Assembly: GCF_016755635.1 (NCBI RefSeq)
Contig: NZ_CP051500.1
Coordinates: 310,001-374,000 of the forward strand
Source: Helicobacter pylori
Lineage (GTDB): Bacteria; Campylobacterota; Campylobacteria; Campylobacterales; Helicobacteraceae
Direction of reading: 5' to 3'
Length of the DNA: 64,000 nt
Position 1 is the stretch's first letter. Each line of letters opens with the position of its first letter. Made by a program: the position numbers and the translations under genes. A model generated the notes under the pieces. The model had not been told where the DNA came from, did no database searches, and saw nothing but the letters and a program-made list of their open reading frames with translations. Below, piece by piece: positions 9,498 through 20,788 of this stretch.

Positions 9498-11123
9498 TTA
9501 ATCCTTAGCGGAAATTTTGGTTTTGATTTCTATGCCTAAAAGTTTGAAAGCGTTGCTTAAGCTCAAGCTCACCATTAAACAAATTTTTAAAAGCTCTTTA
9601 GCTTTATGGGTGTCTAAGATTTTGCCAGCGTTATAGAAGCGGTGGAATTCTGAGGCGAGGGTTTTTGCGTATTCGCACATTTTTTGCAAGCCGTATTCTT
9701 CAAAAGAAGATTCAATTGCTTTAGGCAAGCTTAAAGCGCTAAAAAGCAAGTATTTTTCTTCAGCGTTTAAATTGGTTAAAGGGGTTTGCAAAACCTCTTC
9801 TTTAGAGAAAGGCGATTTTTCTAGCATGGTGTGGATGCGCGAATTAGCGTAATGGATATAGTAAATGGGGTTTGAGCTGTCTTGCTTTTTTAAAGTATTG
9901 ACATCAAATTCTAAATGAGTGTCAAGCCGTTTGCTCAAAAAAATAAACCTTAAAGCGTCTCTACCCACATCATCAATCACATCTTTAATCAAAATGAAAT
10001 TACCCGCTCTTTTACTCATCTTGTAAGGCTCGTTATCTTTGAGCAAGCGCACCATTTGAGCGAGTAAGACTTCAAGTTTGTTGGAATCATAGCCCAAAAA
10101 CTCAAGGCTGGCTTTCACTCTAGCGATATAGCCGTGGTGGTCTGCCCCCCAAATGTTGATATATTTGGTGTAATTTTGCTTGAATTTTTCATCATGATAG
10201 ACAATATCGCCGGCTAAATAAGTGCAACTTTTATCTTCTTTAATGAGCACCCGATCGCTTTCATCTTGGTATAGGGAGGATTTGAGCCAGATTTTAGAAT
10301 CCTTTTCATAAAGGGCGTTCGCTTTTTCTAATCGTTCAAACACCGCATCTTTATGTTTAAAAATTTCTTTTTCGCTCGCATAAGAATCAAAATGAATGCC
10401 TAAAGCGTCTAAATTATCTTTAATTTCTAAAAGCATTAAATCCTTAGCATAGCCGCTTAAAACTTCAATGATAGTCTCTTCGTTTTCTTTAAAAAGGCCT
10501 GGCTCTAAATCGTTACTCGCCTTTTTGGCGATTTCAATGATGTATTCGCCCTTGTAAAAAACTTCCGGATAAGTTACGCTTTCTTTTAAAACATGCTCTC
10601 TGTAAGCGAGCCATACCGAAAGCCCTAACAAGCGGATTTGAGAACCCATGTCATTGACATAATATTCGCACAAAACTTCATGCCCTAAAAAGCGAGCGAT
10701 TTTAGCCAAACTATCGCCAAACACCGCACCCCTAGCATGCCCTATGTGTAAAGGCCCTGTGGGGTTAGCGCTCACAAATTCTAAAAAGATTTTTTGAGAA
10801 TGTTCGTTTTTAACTTGAGAGCCAAATTGTTCTTTTAATTCTAAAGCTTTTTGGGTGAAACACTCCAAAAAATTTAAAGAAAGCGTGAAATTGATATAGC
10901 CCTTACAAGCCACTACGCTGTCAAAAAACCCTTGAGTTTTTTTGTGCGTGCTGATTTTAAGGGCTAACTCTTCAGCGATAACTAAGGGCGATTTTTTAAA
11001 AACTTTGGCGAGATTGAAAGCAATGGGCGTAGCGTAATGCCCATGCTCTCTGTCTTTAGGGTATTCAATAATGACTTCTTCTTCTAAAATCTCTTCTAAA
11101 ACGCCCTTAATGAGAGTGTGCAT
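9498..11123 (-). CDS. argS: Arginyl-tRNA synthetase
   Basis: 541 aa class I synthetase. N-terminal ArgRS domain, HIGH motif in GPLHIGHARG near residue 125, KMSK-type motif in YKMSKRAGN near residue 370, and a DALR anticodon-binding domain in the last 120 residues. It lies 2 bases after tatA on the same strand, so the genes form a tatA-argS operon. Confidence 0.97.
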   Translation of the reverse strand: MHTLIKGVLEEILEEEVIIEYPKDREHGHYATPIAFNLAKVFKKSPLVIAEELALKISTHKKTQGFFDSVVACKGYINFTLSLNFLECFTQKALELKEQFGSQVKNEHSQKIFLEFVSANPTGPLHIGHARGAVFGDSLAKIARFLGHEVLCEYYVNDMGSQIRLLGLSVWLAYREHVLKESVTYPEVFYKGEYIIEIAKKASNDLEPGLFKENEETIIEVLSGYAKDLMLLEIKDNLDALGIHFDSYASEKEIFKHKDAVFERLEKANALYEKDSKIWLKSSLYQDESDRVLIKEDKSCTYLAGDIVYHDEKFKQNYTKYINIWGADHHGYIARVKASLEFLGYDSNKLEVLLAQMVRLLKDNEPYKMSKRAGNFILIKDVIDDVGRDALRFIFLSKRLDTHLEFDVNTLKKQDSSNPIYYIHYANSRIHTMLEKSPFSKEEVLQTPLTNLNAEEKYLLFSALSLPKAIESSFEEYGLQKMCEYAKTLASEFHRFYNAGKILDTHKAKELLKICLMVSLSLSNAFKLLGIEIKTKISAKD

Positions 11124-11125
11124 GC

Positions 11126-11365
11126 TTAACTTTCTTGTTTGCTTTTAATCTCGCTAGTTTCATGCACTTTGGTTTGTGCTGCTTGAGCGTCTAGGGTTTT
11201 TGGCTCGTTTTTAGCCTCTTCTTCATCGTCTTTCACGGCCTTTTTGAAATTCTTAATCCCACTGCCTAAACCCTTAGCCAACTCTGGGATCTTTTTAGCC
11301 CCAAACAACAACACAATCACTAATAAAACGATGACCCAATGCCATATGCTTGTGAATCCGCCCAT
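11126..11365 (-). CDS. tatA: Twin-arginine translocase subunit TatA
   Basis: 79 aa. A single N-terminal membrane helix ([16 protein letters not shown]), the FG-KK-P hinge ([14 protein letters not shown]), an amphipathic helix, then an acidic and polar tail. It forms the export pore for folded proteins. tatB and tatC are not in the window. TATAAT lies on the minus strand at 11403-11408 and a GGAG ribosome site precedes the ATG. Confidence 0.95.
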   Translation of the reverse strand: MGGFTSIWHWVIVLLVIVLLFGAKKIPELAKGLGSGIKNFKKAVKDDEEEAKNEPKTLDAQAAQTKVHETSEIKSKQES

Positions 11366-11402
11366 TTTTTACTCCTTAATCTATTGGTTGGTTTTTATTT
11401 GA

Positions 11403-11408
11403 ATTATA
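11403..11408 (-). promoter_or_regulatory. -10 box of tatA-argS
   Basis: Minus-strand TATAAT, 37 bases ahead of the tatA ATG, inside the only gap between gmk and tatA. It gives a predicted leader of about 30 bases. Confidence 0.55.
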
Positions 11409-11435
11409 GCTTTTTTAAAAAATAATTGATAGGTT

Positions 11436-12056
11436 TTATAGGGTTTCGTTTTTCCAAGCCTTACAGATTTTTTCAAAATTAAACGCTTTTAAGCGATGGA
11501 CTAAAGTTTTTGCGATGCTTAAGATGATTTCTTTGGATTTTTCTAAATCTTCATTGATGATGAGGTAATCAAAGCTCTCCAAGCACTGCATTTCTTTATA
11601 AGCGTTGATCAAGCGTTTTTCTATCGTCTCTTTAGAATCCGTCCCCCTTAAAAGCAAGCGCTCTTTTAAAATCTCTTGGTTTTTGGTGCTAATGAACACT
11701 GAGCATGCGTTGGGGTAATGCTTTTTAAGGATCTCATGCCCTTGCACGTCAATGTCAAAAATCACGATTTTGCCTTCTTTTAAGGCCTTTTCTACAAGGG
11801 CTTTAGAAGTGCCATAGTAGTGGTTATGCACGATCGCCCATTCTAAAAACTGCCCTTTTTCTATGCCTTGCTTGAATTCTTCTTCGCTGACAAAATTATA
11901 ATGCAAGCCATCAACTTCGCCCTCTCTGGGTTTCCTCGTGGTGGTGGAAAGGGAAAAATGGGTTTTTGGGATTTTTTCTTGCAAATACTTTGTAAGGGTG
12001 CTTTTACCCGCTCCGCTAGGGCCTGAAAGGATGAGTAAATTAAAATCGTTATTCAT
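11436..12056 (-). CDS. gmk: Guanylate kinase
   Basis: 206 aa. P-loop LSGPSGAGKST at residues 9-19, the GMP-binding STTTRKPREGEVDGLHYNF segment near 37-55, and a standard lid. It phosphorylates GMP to GDP. Its start overlaps the end of the ChePep gene by 8 bases, so the two are translationally coupled. Confidence 0.96.
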   Translation of the reverse strand: MNNDFNLLILSGPSGAGKSTLTKYLQEKIPKTHFSLSTTTRKPREGEVDGLHYNFVSEEEFKQGIEKGQFLEWAIVHNHYYGTSKALVEKALKEGKIVIFDIDVQGHEILKKHYPNACSVFISTKNQEILKERLLLRGTDSKETIEKRLINAYKEMQCLESFDYLIINEDLEKSKEIILSIAKTLVHRLKAFNFEKICKAWKNETL

Positions 12057-13488
12057 TAGGTTTTTTATCCTCTAAAGTGATTTTAATGTTTAAGGTTTTG
12101 TTTTCTAAAAGGCTTTTTAAGGACTCTTGATTCAGGCTTTTTAATAAATCCTGTAAGTTTAAGCGCAATTCTAGGGGGCTGGAAGTTTTATCGCTTTTTG
12201 GGGTTTTTGCGCTTTCTTCTTTTTCTTGCGGGGTTTTTATAACGCTCTCTTTAGGGGTTTCTGTGTCGTTCTCATTATTAGGAATTTTTGCAACGGCTTC
12301 ATTCAAAAAGGGCAATTCTTCCCCCATCGCTTTAGCCATCACCGGCTCAGGAATGTCTTCAATACTTTCGTAATGGTCTTCTTGGGGTTTTTCATCTTGG
12401 GTTTGTGGCGTTTCTTTTTCTTGGGTTTCTTCTTGCGGGGTCTCTGTGCTTTCTTGGGTTTCTTGGGTTTCTTGGGTTTCTTGGGTTTCTTGGGTTTCTT
12501 GGGTTTCTTCTTGCGGGGTTTCTTTTTCTTGCGCTTGGGGGATTTCTAATTCTTGCGGTGTTTCTGCGATTTCTTGTTTTTCTTTTTCTTGCGGTGTTTC
12601 TGCGTTTTCTTGTTTTTCTAACTCGTGCGCTTGGGTTTCTTGGAGAGCTTCTGCACTTTCTTGCGTTTTTTCTTTATTCTCTTGGCCGTTAGAGTTTTCT
12701 TGGATTTCTTTGACTAATTCTTGCATGGCCTCTAATTCTTGCGTGCTTGGGGAATCTTGTGTTTCTTCTTGTTTTTCCTCTTTAATTTCTTGTGTTTCTT
12801 CTTTGATTGGCTCTTGTTCTTTGACTTGCTCTTCTTGCGTTTCTTCTTTAGGGATTTCTAATTTTTCTTGCGTTTCCAACTCTTTAGAAACTTCTTCATC
12901 TTTAGGGGTTTCACTCTCTTGTGTTTCATCATCTTTAGGCTTTTCTTCTTTTTGGGGCGTTTCTTTAATCTCTTCTTTTTCTTCTTGCACATCTAAAGTG
13001 GGGAGTAGTTGCTCTTCATTGTTAGGCTCTTCTTTGGCGAGAGCTTCTAAATCGCCTAAATTTTCTAGTTCATCCCAATTGGTTTCTAAAACTTCTTGAG
13101 TTGGGTCTAAATTCTGGCTAGGCTCTAGCTCGCTTGCGTTAGAACCAAGCTTTTTTTGAAGGATTTTTAAAACTTCAGTGGGTAAAAAGGGTTTTTTCAT
13201 TTTCATCTCAAAGCCCTCTAAGAAGGGTTGCGCTTCATTGCCCTTTTTATACATGCACACGCTGTTTTTATTTTGAGAGATGATTTCTTTTAATTCTAGC
13301 CAATCTATTTGGTCTAGTTTTTCCAAACATTCATCATCGGCTATCAAAAGCCATTCTGGATCTTTTTTAAGGCGTGCGGATAGCTCTTGATAGTGGTTAA
13401 AATTTTCTATAGATAATTCTAATTTCTTAGAAACACTCTCAAGCAGTTTTGCGATCATGGGGTTTTGGTTGAATAGAATCATTTTCAT
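12049..13488 (-). CDS. chePep: Glutamate-rich polar chemotaxis regulator ChePep
   Basis: 479 aa, matching HP0322 (poly-E-rich protein, ChePep), which sits at the flagellated pole and controls swimming direction. Residues 1 to about 115 form a degenerate receiver-like domain (MILFNQNPMIAKLL, LLIADDE) without a clear phosphoacceptor set. Residues 130-400 are an extremely Glu/Gln/Lys/Thr-rich repeat region, including six exact ETQ units. The last 40 residues (LELRLNLQDLLKSLNQ) form a conserved amphipathic tail. Repeat number is expected to vary between strains. The calculated charge is strongly acidic. Confidence 0.9.
   Translation of the reverse strand: MKMILFNQNPMIAKLLESVSKKLELSIENFNHYQELSARLKKDPEWLLIADDECLEKLDQIDWLELKEIISQNKNSVCMYKKGNEAQPFLEGFEMKMKKPFLPTEVLKILQKKLGSNASELEPSQNLDPTQEVLETNWDELENLGDLEALAKEEPNNEEQLLPTLDVQEEKEEIKETPQKEEKPKDDETQESETPKDEEVSKELETQEKLEIPKEETQEEQVKEQEPIKEETQEIKEEKQEETQDSPSTQELEAMQELVKEIQENSNGQENKEKTQESAEALQETQAHELEKQENAETPQEKEKQEIAETPQELEIPQAQEKETPQEETQETQETQETQETQETQESTETPQEETQEKETPQTQDEKPQEDHYESIEDIPEPVMAKAMGEELPFLNEAVAKIPNNENDTETPKESVIKTPQEKEESAKTPKSDKTSSPLELRLNLQDLLKSLNQESLKSLLENKTLNIKITLEDKKPNE
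12450..12503. repeat. Six tandem 9-bp repeats in chePep
   Basis: TTTCTTGGG (plus strand) repeats exactly six times and encodes ETQ six times on the minus strand. The unit is a multiple of three, so copy changes alter length without a frameshift. Confidence 0.95.
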
Positions 13489-13561
13489 TTTAGGGACTCC
13501 TTATTTGATAAGAAACGCTTCTTTAAGCCTATCAATTTTTATCGCTTTTTTTAAATCTTTT

Positions 13562-13569
13562 ATTATAAT
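13562..13569. promoter_or_regulatory. Overlapping divergent -10 boxes
   Basis: ATTATAAT contains a minus-strand TATAAT (13562-13567), 74 bases ahead of chePep, and a plus-strand TATAAT (13564-13569), about 60 bases ahead of nucT. One AT-rich palindrome may therefore serve both divergent genes. A nearer weak box for nucT (TAAAAT at about 13612) cannot be excluded. Confidence 0.35.
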
Positions 13570-13630
13570 CAAAAATCCACTTGGTTGGTTGTTTTTATCA
13601 TAGAGTGTAATTTAAAATAAGGATCATTTG

Positions 13631-14173
13631 ATGTTAAACAAGTTTAAAAAAATCGTTGGCGTGGGTGTGTTAGTGGGCTGTTTAGGGGTTTTGCAAGCTA
13701 AAAATAGTCTCTTTGTCTTGCCTTATGAGCAAAGAGACGCTTTGAATGCTTTAGTTTCTGGCATTAGTAACGCTAGAGAGAGCGTGAAAATCGCTATCTA
13801 TAGTTTCACGCACAGAGATATTGCAAGAGCGATTAAAAGCGTAGCGAGTAGGGGGATTAAGGTGCAAATCATTTATGATTATGAAAGCAATCATAATAAC
13901 AAGCAATCCACTATTGGCTATTTAGACAAATACCCTAACACGAAAGTGTGCTTATTAAAAGGGCTTAAGGCTAAAAACGGGAATTATTACGGCATCATGC
14001 ACCAAAAAGTGGCGATCATTGATGATAAGATCGTGTTTTTAGGCTCAGCGAATTGGAGCAAAAACGCTTTTGAAAACAATTACGAAGTGCTTTTAAAAAC
14101 CGATGACACAGAGACAATCCTCAAAGCCAAGAGTTATTACCAAAAGATGTTAGGGAGTTGCGTTGGGTTTTAA
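13631..14173 (+). CDS. nucT: Phospholipase-D-type nuclease NucT
   Basis: 180 aa with a signal sequence (LNKFKKIVGVGVLVGCLGVLQA). The single HKD motif (MHQKVAIIDD, near residues 122-131) followed by GSANWS places it with the bacterial Nuc/PLD nucleases that act as dimers. It is a membrane-associated nuclease, HP0323 in 26695, linked to nucleic-acid salvage and uptake. I start at ATG 13631, eight bases after AAGG, rather than the in-frame TTG three bases upstream. Confidence 0.9.
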   Translation: MLNKFKKIVGVGVLVGCLGVLQAKNSLFVLPYEQRDALNALVSGISNARESVKIAIYSFTHRDIARAIKSVASRGIKVQIIYDYESNHNNKQSTIGYLDKYPNTKVCLLKGLKAKNGNYYGIMHQKVAIIDDKIVFLGSANWSKNAFENNYEVLLKTDDTETILKAKSYYQKMLGSCVGF

Positions 14174-14180
14174 AAGCCCT

Positions 14181-14918
14181 TTAGAAGTGGTAATTATACC
14201 CCACATAAAAGGCAAAGACCCTACGCATTTGAACCTTGAGCGCGTCAGTGGTGTAGTATTTGTTGTTAATGGTGGGGAATTTAAAGCCGATTTCAAATTC
14301 ATGCTCATCTACAAATAAAGCCTTGAGACCAAAGTTAAAGAGGAATTGAAAAGAGGTGTTATCAACCGTGCTGCTGTTAGTGATGCCTAACAATTCCTGC
14401 CCTTTACTGCCAATATACCAGCTATTCCCCGCAATCGCAATCCCCCCAAAAACGCCAATATCCACGCTAATATCATCTTGATAGAAACTCCCTTGGAAGA
14501 AATTCCACACCGCATCCACGCCCACGCCATAAGTGATCATGTTATTGCCGCCATAATAGCCTTTAGGGTATCTCATGCCATAGCCTTGCCAATCTAAAAA
14601 AGCAAAATAGCGCAAGCCCAAGATTTTATCCGGATGGAAAAAGTGGTTATAGCCCATGACTAAGCCAATCCCATTAGATCCCATGTTGGTGAGCTTTTTA
14701 ACGCTATTAACGCTGGTTATGATATTGGTGTAACCGGTTTGATAGTTAGTCACTTCTCTAACTTCATGGATATTAGTCATTAAATTGATAGAACCTGTTT
14801 GGTAATTGAATCCCATATACAAATTTTTTGTCCAAGAAGGCACTGCACTTTCTTCTTTAGCTACTAAGGCGTGTGTCAGCAAGCTTGTGCCAACTAACAT
14901 TTTTAACAAGGTTCTCAA
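14181..14918 (-). CDS. horC: Hor-family outer-membrane protein
   Basis: 245 aa from TTG 14918. It has a signal peptide (RTLLKMLVGTSLLTHALVA), an aromatic beta-barrel body with alternating Gly/Tyr strands, and the terminal YVGYNYHF with the C-terminal Phe used for outer-membrane assembly. It corresponds to HP0324, recalled as HorC. An in-frame ATG at 14945 would add nine residues, but AGGAG at 14925-14929 lies six bases before the TTG, and the TATAAT at 14944-14949 would place transcription start inside the longer version. The ligand is unknown. Confidence 0.85.
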   Translation of the reverse strand: MRTLLKMLVGTSLLTHALVAKEESAVPSWTKNLYMGFNYQTGSINLMTNIHEVREVTNYQTGYTNIITSVNSVKKLTNMGSNGIGLVMGYNHFFHPDKILGLRYFAFLDWQGYGMRYPKGYYGGNNMITYGVGVDAVWNFFQGSFYQDDISVDIGVFGGIAIAGNSWYIGSKGQELLGITNSSTVDNTSFQFLFNFGLKALFVDEHEFEIGFKFPTINNKYYTTDALKVQMRRVFAFYVGYNYHF

Positions 14919-14943
14919 TTTTATCTCCTGCATAGTAAGTTTC

Positions 14944-14949
14944 ATTATA
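14944..14949 (-). promoter_or_regulatory. -10 box of the Hor gene
   Basis: Minus-strand TATAAT. Transcription would begin near 14937, just ahead of the AGGAG at 14925-14929, which supports the TTG 14918 start. Confidence 0.5.
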
Positions 14950-15016
14950 AAGATCTTAAAGATCTAAATTTTACAACAACTTGCTCAAAATTAAGCATTT
15001 ATTCTTTATAAGAGAG

Positions 15017-15022
15017 TATAAT
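15017..15022 (+). promoter_or_regulatory. -10 box of flgH-pseFGH
   Basis: TATAAT preceded by GAG, 37 bases before the flgH ATG. It is the only good promoter-like element before the flgH-pse run. Confidence 0.5.
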
Positions 15023-15058
15023 TTAGGGCTTAAGATAACTCAAAAGTAAGGCTAGTGG

Positions 15059-15772
15059 ATGAAAAAAGCGCTTTATTTAGGGGCTGTTGCGTTTAGCGTT
15101 GCATTCAGCATGGCATCAGCCAATGAGCCAAAAATTGATTTTAACCCTCCTAATTATGTAGAAGAAACCCCCTCTAAAGAATTTATCCCTGAATTGAACA
15201 AGTTAGGGAGTTTGTTTGGGCAGGGTGAGCGCCCTTTATTTGCGGACAGGAGGGCGATGAAGCCTAACGATTTAATCACAATCATTGTCTCTGAAAAAGC
15301 GAGCGCGAATTATTCTAGCTCTAAAGATTATAAAAGCGCTTCAGGGGGTAATTCCACGCCACCAAGACTCACTTATAATGGGTTAGATGAAAGAAAGAAA
15401 CAAGAAGCACAGTATTTAGACGATAAGAATAATTACAATTTCACTAAATCCAGCAATAACACGAATTTTAAAGGCGGTGGCTCGCAAAAAAAGAGCGAAG
15501 ATTTAGAAATCGTGTTGAGCGCTCGCATCATTAAAGTGCTAGAAAATGGGAATTATTTCATCTATGGGAATAAGGAGGTGCTAGTGGATGGGGAAAAGCA
15601 AATCCTTAAGGTGAGTGGGGTGATCCGCCCTTATGATATTGAAAGGAACAACACCATCCAATCCAAGTTTTTGGCCGACGCTAAGATTGAATACACGAAT
15701 TTAGGGCATTTGAGCGATTCCAATAAAAAGAAATTCGCTGCTGATGCGATGGAAACCCAAATGCCTTATTAA
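15059..15772 (+). CDS. flgH: Flagellar L-ring protein FlgH
   Basis: 237 aa. Signal peptide to about residue 21 (MASA/NEP), the conserved FADRRAMKPNDLITIIVSE core near residues 60-80, and the C-terminal IEYTNLGHLSD strand region of FlgH. It builds the outer-membrane ring around the flagellar rod. Unlike most FlgH proteins, no cysteine stands at the signal-peptide end, so it cannot be a standard lipoprotein. It is followed after 17 bases by pseF, so ring assembly and flagellin glycosylation genes appear to share a transcript. Confidence 0.93.
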   Translation: MKKALYLGAVAFSVAFSMASANEPKIDFNPPNYVEETPSKEFIPELNKLGSLFGQGERPLFADRRAMKPNDLITIIVSEKASANYSSSKDYKSASGGNSTPPRLTYNGLDERKKQEAQYLDDKNNYNFTKSSNNTNFKGGGSQKKSEDLEIVLSARIIKVLENGNYFIYGNKEVLVDGEKQILKVSGVIRPYDIERNNTIQSKFLADAKIEYTNLGHLSDSNKKKFAADAMETQMPY

Positions 15773-15789
15773 AAAGAGCAAAGCCTAGC

Positions 15790-16463
15790 ATGAGAGCGAT
15801 CGCTATTGTTTTAGCCAGAAGTTCCAGTAAAAGGATCAAAAATAAAAATATTATTGATTTTTTCAATAAACCCATGCTCGCTTACCCTATTGAAGTGGCG
15901 CTAAATTCCAAGCTCTTTGAAAAGGTGTTTATCTCTAGCGATAGCATGGAGTATGTTCATTTAGCTAAAAATTATGGGGCGAGTTTTTTGAATTTGCGCC
16001 CTAAAGTTTTAGCGGACGACAGAGCCACGACTTTAGAGGTGATGGCCTATCACATGAAAGAATTAGAGTTAAAAGATGAAGATATTGCGTGTTGTTTGTA
16101 TGGCACTTCAGCGCTTTTACAAGAAAAGCATTTAAAAAACGCTTTTGAGATTTTAAAAGGAAATACGGATTATGTTTTCACATGCTCTCCATTCAGCGCT
16201 TCGCCCTATCGTTCTTTTAGCCTTGAAAACGGCGTTCAAATGGCTTTTGAAGAGCATTTAAACACGCGCACGCAAGATTTAAAAACGCTCTATCATGACG
16301 CAGGATTGCTTTATATGGGGAAGGCTCAAGCCTTTAAAGAAATGCGGCCTATTTTTAGCCCAAATTCTATCGCTTTAGAATTATCGCCCTTAGAAGTCCA
16401 AGATATTGACACTTTAGAAGATTTAGAATTAGCCAAGCTCAAATACAGCCGTTTGAAAAACGC

Positions 16464-16473
<10 letters not shown>
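15790..16473 (+). CDS. pseF: Pseudaminic acid cytidylyltransferase
   Basis: 227 aa. Nucleotide-binding LARSSSKRIKNKNI near the N-terminus and a conserved DDRATT / D-x-D pattern of CMP-sialic-acid synthetases. It activates pseudaminic acid with CTP so it can be attached to flagellins. Its last 10 bases overlap pseG. From memory, 26695 carries the pair under the single number HP0326. Confidence 0.92.
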
Positions 16474-18732
<2,259 letters not shown>

Positions 18733-18746
<14 letters not shown>

Positions 18747-19524
18747 TAGGGTTAAATCGTTTGGCGATAGTGGGTAATTCTAATTTAAAAGCGTTTTTTT
18801 GGATACGGTTTATGATGTTTTTTACTAAAATTTCATCATAGCCTAATTGAGTGAGCGCTTCTGCATCAATGGGCTTGTTTTTGAACAACGCTTCAATATC
18901 CTTCAATAAAGGGTCAATCACGCTATAAGGATAGCCCAAATCTTTTTCATCGCTTTGCCCCACAAATAAATCCGCGCTAGGGGGCTTGTTTAAAATCTTT
19001 TTAGGGATATTTAAACGGCGAGCGAGTTCATAAACTTCGGTTTTAAATAATTCCCCAATCGGGTTAATCGCGCACGCCAAATCCCCAAATAAAGTGCCAT
19101 AGCCTAACATTCTTTCGCTTTTATTGCTCGTGCCAATGACTAAAGAATCGCTTTTTAAAGAATAATCGTATAAAAAAGCCATGCGTAATCTTGCGCAAAA
19201 ATTCCCCTTTCTAGTAAGGCTTGCATCTTTAAAATGAGAGCCAAAAATTTTATCATAGGGAGCGATAGAATATTCTGTATAAGGGATAGAAAATTTTTCG
19301 CACAAATTCAGGGCGTCTGTTTTACTCTCTGGCATAGAAACCAAAGAGGGCATTAAAAGGGCATGAGCGTTTTTTTTAAAAACTTTTTGACACAGCACCC
19401 CAACGACCGCGCTATCCAGCCCCCCGCTCAGCCCGTAAACGACTTTTTTAAAGCCTCGTTTTTGCACTTCTTTTTCTAAAAAATCGCATAAATAAGCGAT
19501 GAGTTTTTGGTAATCTTTTTGCAT
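18733..19524 (-). CDS. nadE: NH3-dependent NAD synthetase
   Basis: 263 aa. The ATP-pyrophosphatase loop [12 protein letters not shown] near residues 29-40 and the [16 protein letters not shown] segment near 155 are present. There is no glutaminase domain, so it uses free ammonia, which fits a urease-rich organism. The TATAAT at 19532-19537 ends only 7 bases before the ATG, so the message may be leaderless or nearly so. Confidence 0.95.
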
Positions 19525-19531
19525 GCCTTAA

Positions 19532-19537
19532 ATTATA
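19532..19537 (-). promoter_or_regulatory. -10 box of nadE-lpxK, leaderless position
   Basis: Minus-strand TATAAT with only TTAAGGC between it and the nadE ATG. The usual 6-9 base gap would put transcription start at or next to the start codon. Confidence 0.5.
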
Positions 19538-19581
19538 ATAGAAAAAACGCATCGTTTAAGTGAAAAATTAGCTTTTCTTGC

Positions 19582-19587
19582 TATAAT
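19582..19587 (+). promoter_or_regulatory. -10 box of tRNA-Arg
   Basis: TATAAT preceded by TTGC, 21 bases before the mature 5' end of the tRNA, as expected for a short tRNA leader. Confidence 0.6.
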
Positions 19588-19608
19588 CATCGTTTCACTT
19601 CTTTAAAG

Positions 19609-19685
19609 GTGCTCGTAGCTCAGCTGAATAGAGCAACAGGTTGCGGTCCTGTAGGTCGGGGGTTTGAATCCCTCCGAGCACACCA
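19609..19685 (+). tRNA. tRNA-Arg, anticodon GCG
   Basis: Cloverleaf read by hand: acceptor GTGCTCG/CGAGCAC, D arm GCTC/GAGC, anticodon arm ACAGG-TTGCGGT-CCTGT giving anticodon GCG, T arm GGGGG-TTTGAAT-CCCTC, and encoded ACCA at the 3' end. It decodes CGC and CGT arginine codons. Confidence 0.96.
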
Positions 19686-19772
19686 TTTCTTAATATTCTG
19701 CATGTTTTTAAACATTATCGCTCCCATTATGGTAAAATAAATACTTGCTTAAACACGCTAGGAGATTTGATT

Positions 19773-20765
19773 TTGGCATTACCCGTTTATTATGATAAAG
19801 ACATTGATTTAGGCGTTATCCAATCCTTACAAGTGGGCATTATCGGCTATGGCGCGCAAGGAGAAGCCCAAGCGCTCAATTTGAGAGACTCTAAAGTAAA
19901 AGTGCGTATTGGCTTGTATCAAGGGAGTTTGAGCGTTCCAAAAGCAAAAGCAGAGGGCTTTGAGGTGCTAGAAGTCAAGGAATTAGTCCAACAATCTGAT
20001 CTGATTATGGCGCTTCTTCCGGACGAATTGCATAAGGAAGTGTTAGAAAAAGAAGTGATCCCTTTTTTAAAAGAGGGGCAAATTGTGGGCTTTGCCCATG
20101 GTTTTAGCGTGCATTTCAATCAGGTTGTTCTTCCAAAAGGCGTGGGCGCGATTTTAGTCGCGCCAAAAGGGCCCGGGAGCGCTTTAAGAGAAGAATACCT
20201 TAAAAATAAGGGCTTATACCATCTAATCGCCATAGAGCAAGAAAGCTCAAAATACAACGCTAAAGCGGTGGCTTTAAGCTATGCTAAAGCGATGGGCGGA
20301 GGGAGAATGGGGGTTTTAGAAACGAGCTTTAAAGAAGAATGCGAGAGCGATTTATTCGGCGAGCAAGCGGTTTTGTGCGGAGGGTTAGAAGCGATTGTAA
20401 GAATGGGGTTTGAAACTTTACTCAAAGCAGGATACCCTGAAGAATTAGCCTATTTTGAATGCGTGCATGAAGTGAAATTGGTGGCGGATTTATTGCATTA
20501 TAAGGGGGTAGAGGGCTTAAGGAAACACATTTCTAACACCGCTGAATTTGGGGCGATTAAAGCTAGAGAGCCTATGGCAAATCTGTTAGAAAAACGCATG
20601 CAAAAAATCTTAAAAAAGATTCAAAACGGCTCATTCGCTAAGGATTTTTTACTGGAAAAGAGCTTGAATTACCCCAGGTTAAACACAGAGAGGAAAGCCC
20701 TTAAAGAGACTAAAATAGAACAAATTGGGGAAATTTTACGCGCCCCATTCAATCATAAAAAATAA
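19773..20765 (+). CDS. ilvC: Ketol-acid reductoisomerase
   Basis: 330 aa, short class I form. The N-terminal NADPH fold [19 protein letters not shown] lies near residues 24-42, followed by the HGFSVHF segment and the knotted C-terminal domain with the acidic metal ligands ([19 protein letters not shown]). It isomerises and reduces acetohydroxy acids for valine and isoleucine. I start at TTG 19773, eight bases after AGGAG (19760-19764); the TTG at 19767 is too close. No other branched-chain gene is near. Confidence 0.92.
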   Translation: MALPVYYDKDIDLGVIQSLQVGIIGYGAQGEAQALNLRDSKVKVRIGLYQGSLSVPKAKAEGFEVLEVKELVQQSDLIMALLPDELHKEVLEKEVIPFLKEGQIVGFAHGFSVHFNQVVLPKGVGAILVAPKGPGSALREEYLKNKGLYHLIAIEQESSKYNAKAVALSYAKAMGGGRMGVLETSFKEECESDLFGEQAVLCGGLEAIVRMGFETLLKAGYPEELAYFECVHEVKLVADLLHYKGVEGLRKHISNTAEFGAIKAREPMANLLEKRMQKILKKIQNGSFAKDFLLEKSLNYPRLNTERKALKETKIEQIGEILRAPFNHKK

Positions 20766-20788
20766 ATCATTAAATTAAAAGGAATCAT

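Noticed and set aside
12226-13099. Long plus-strand frames opposite chePep
   Set aside because: Low-complexity Phe/Leu/Gly or Ser/Cys text produced by the antisense of the Glu-rich repeats; chePep is the real gene.
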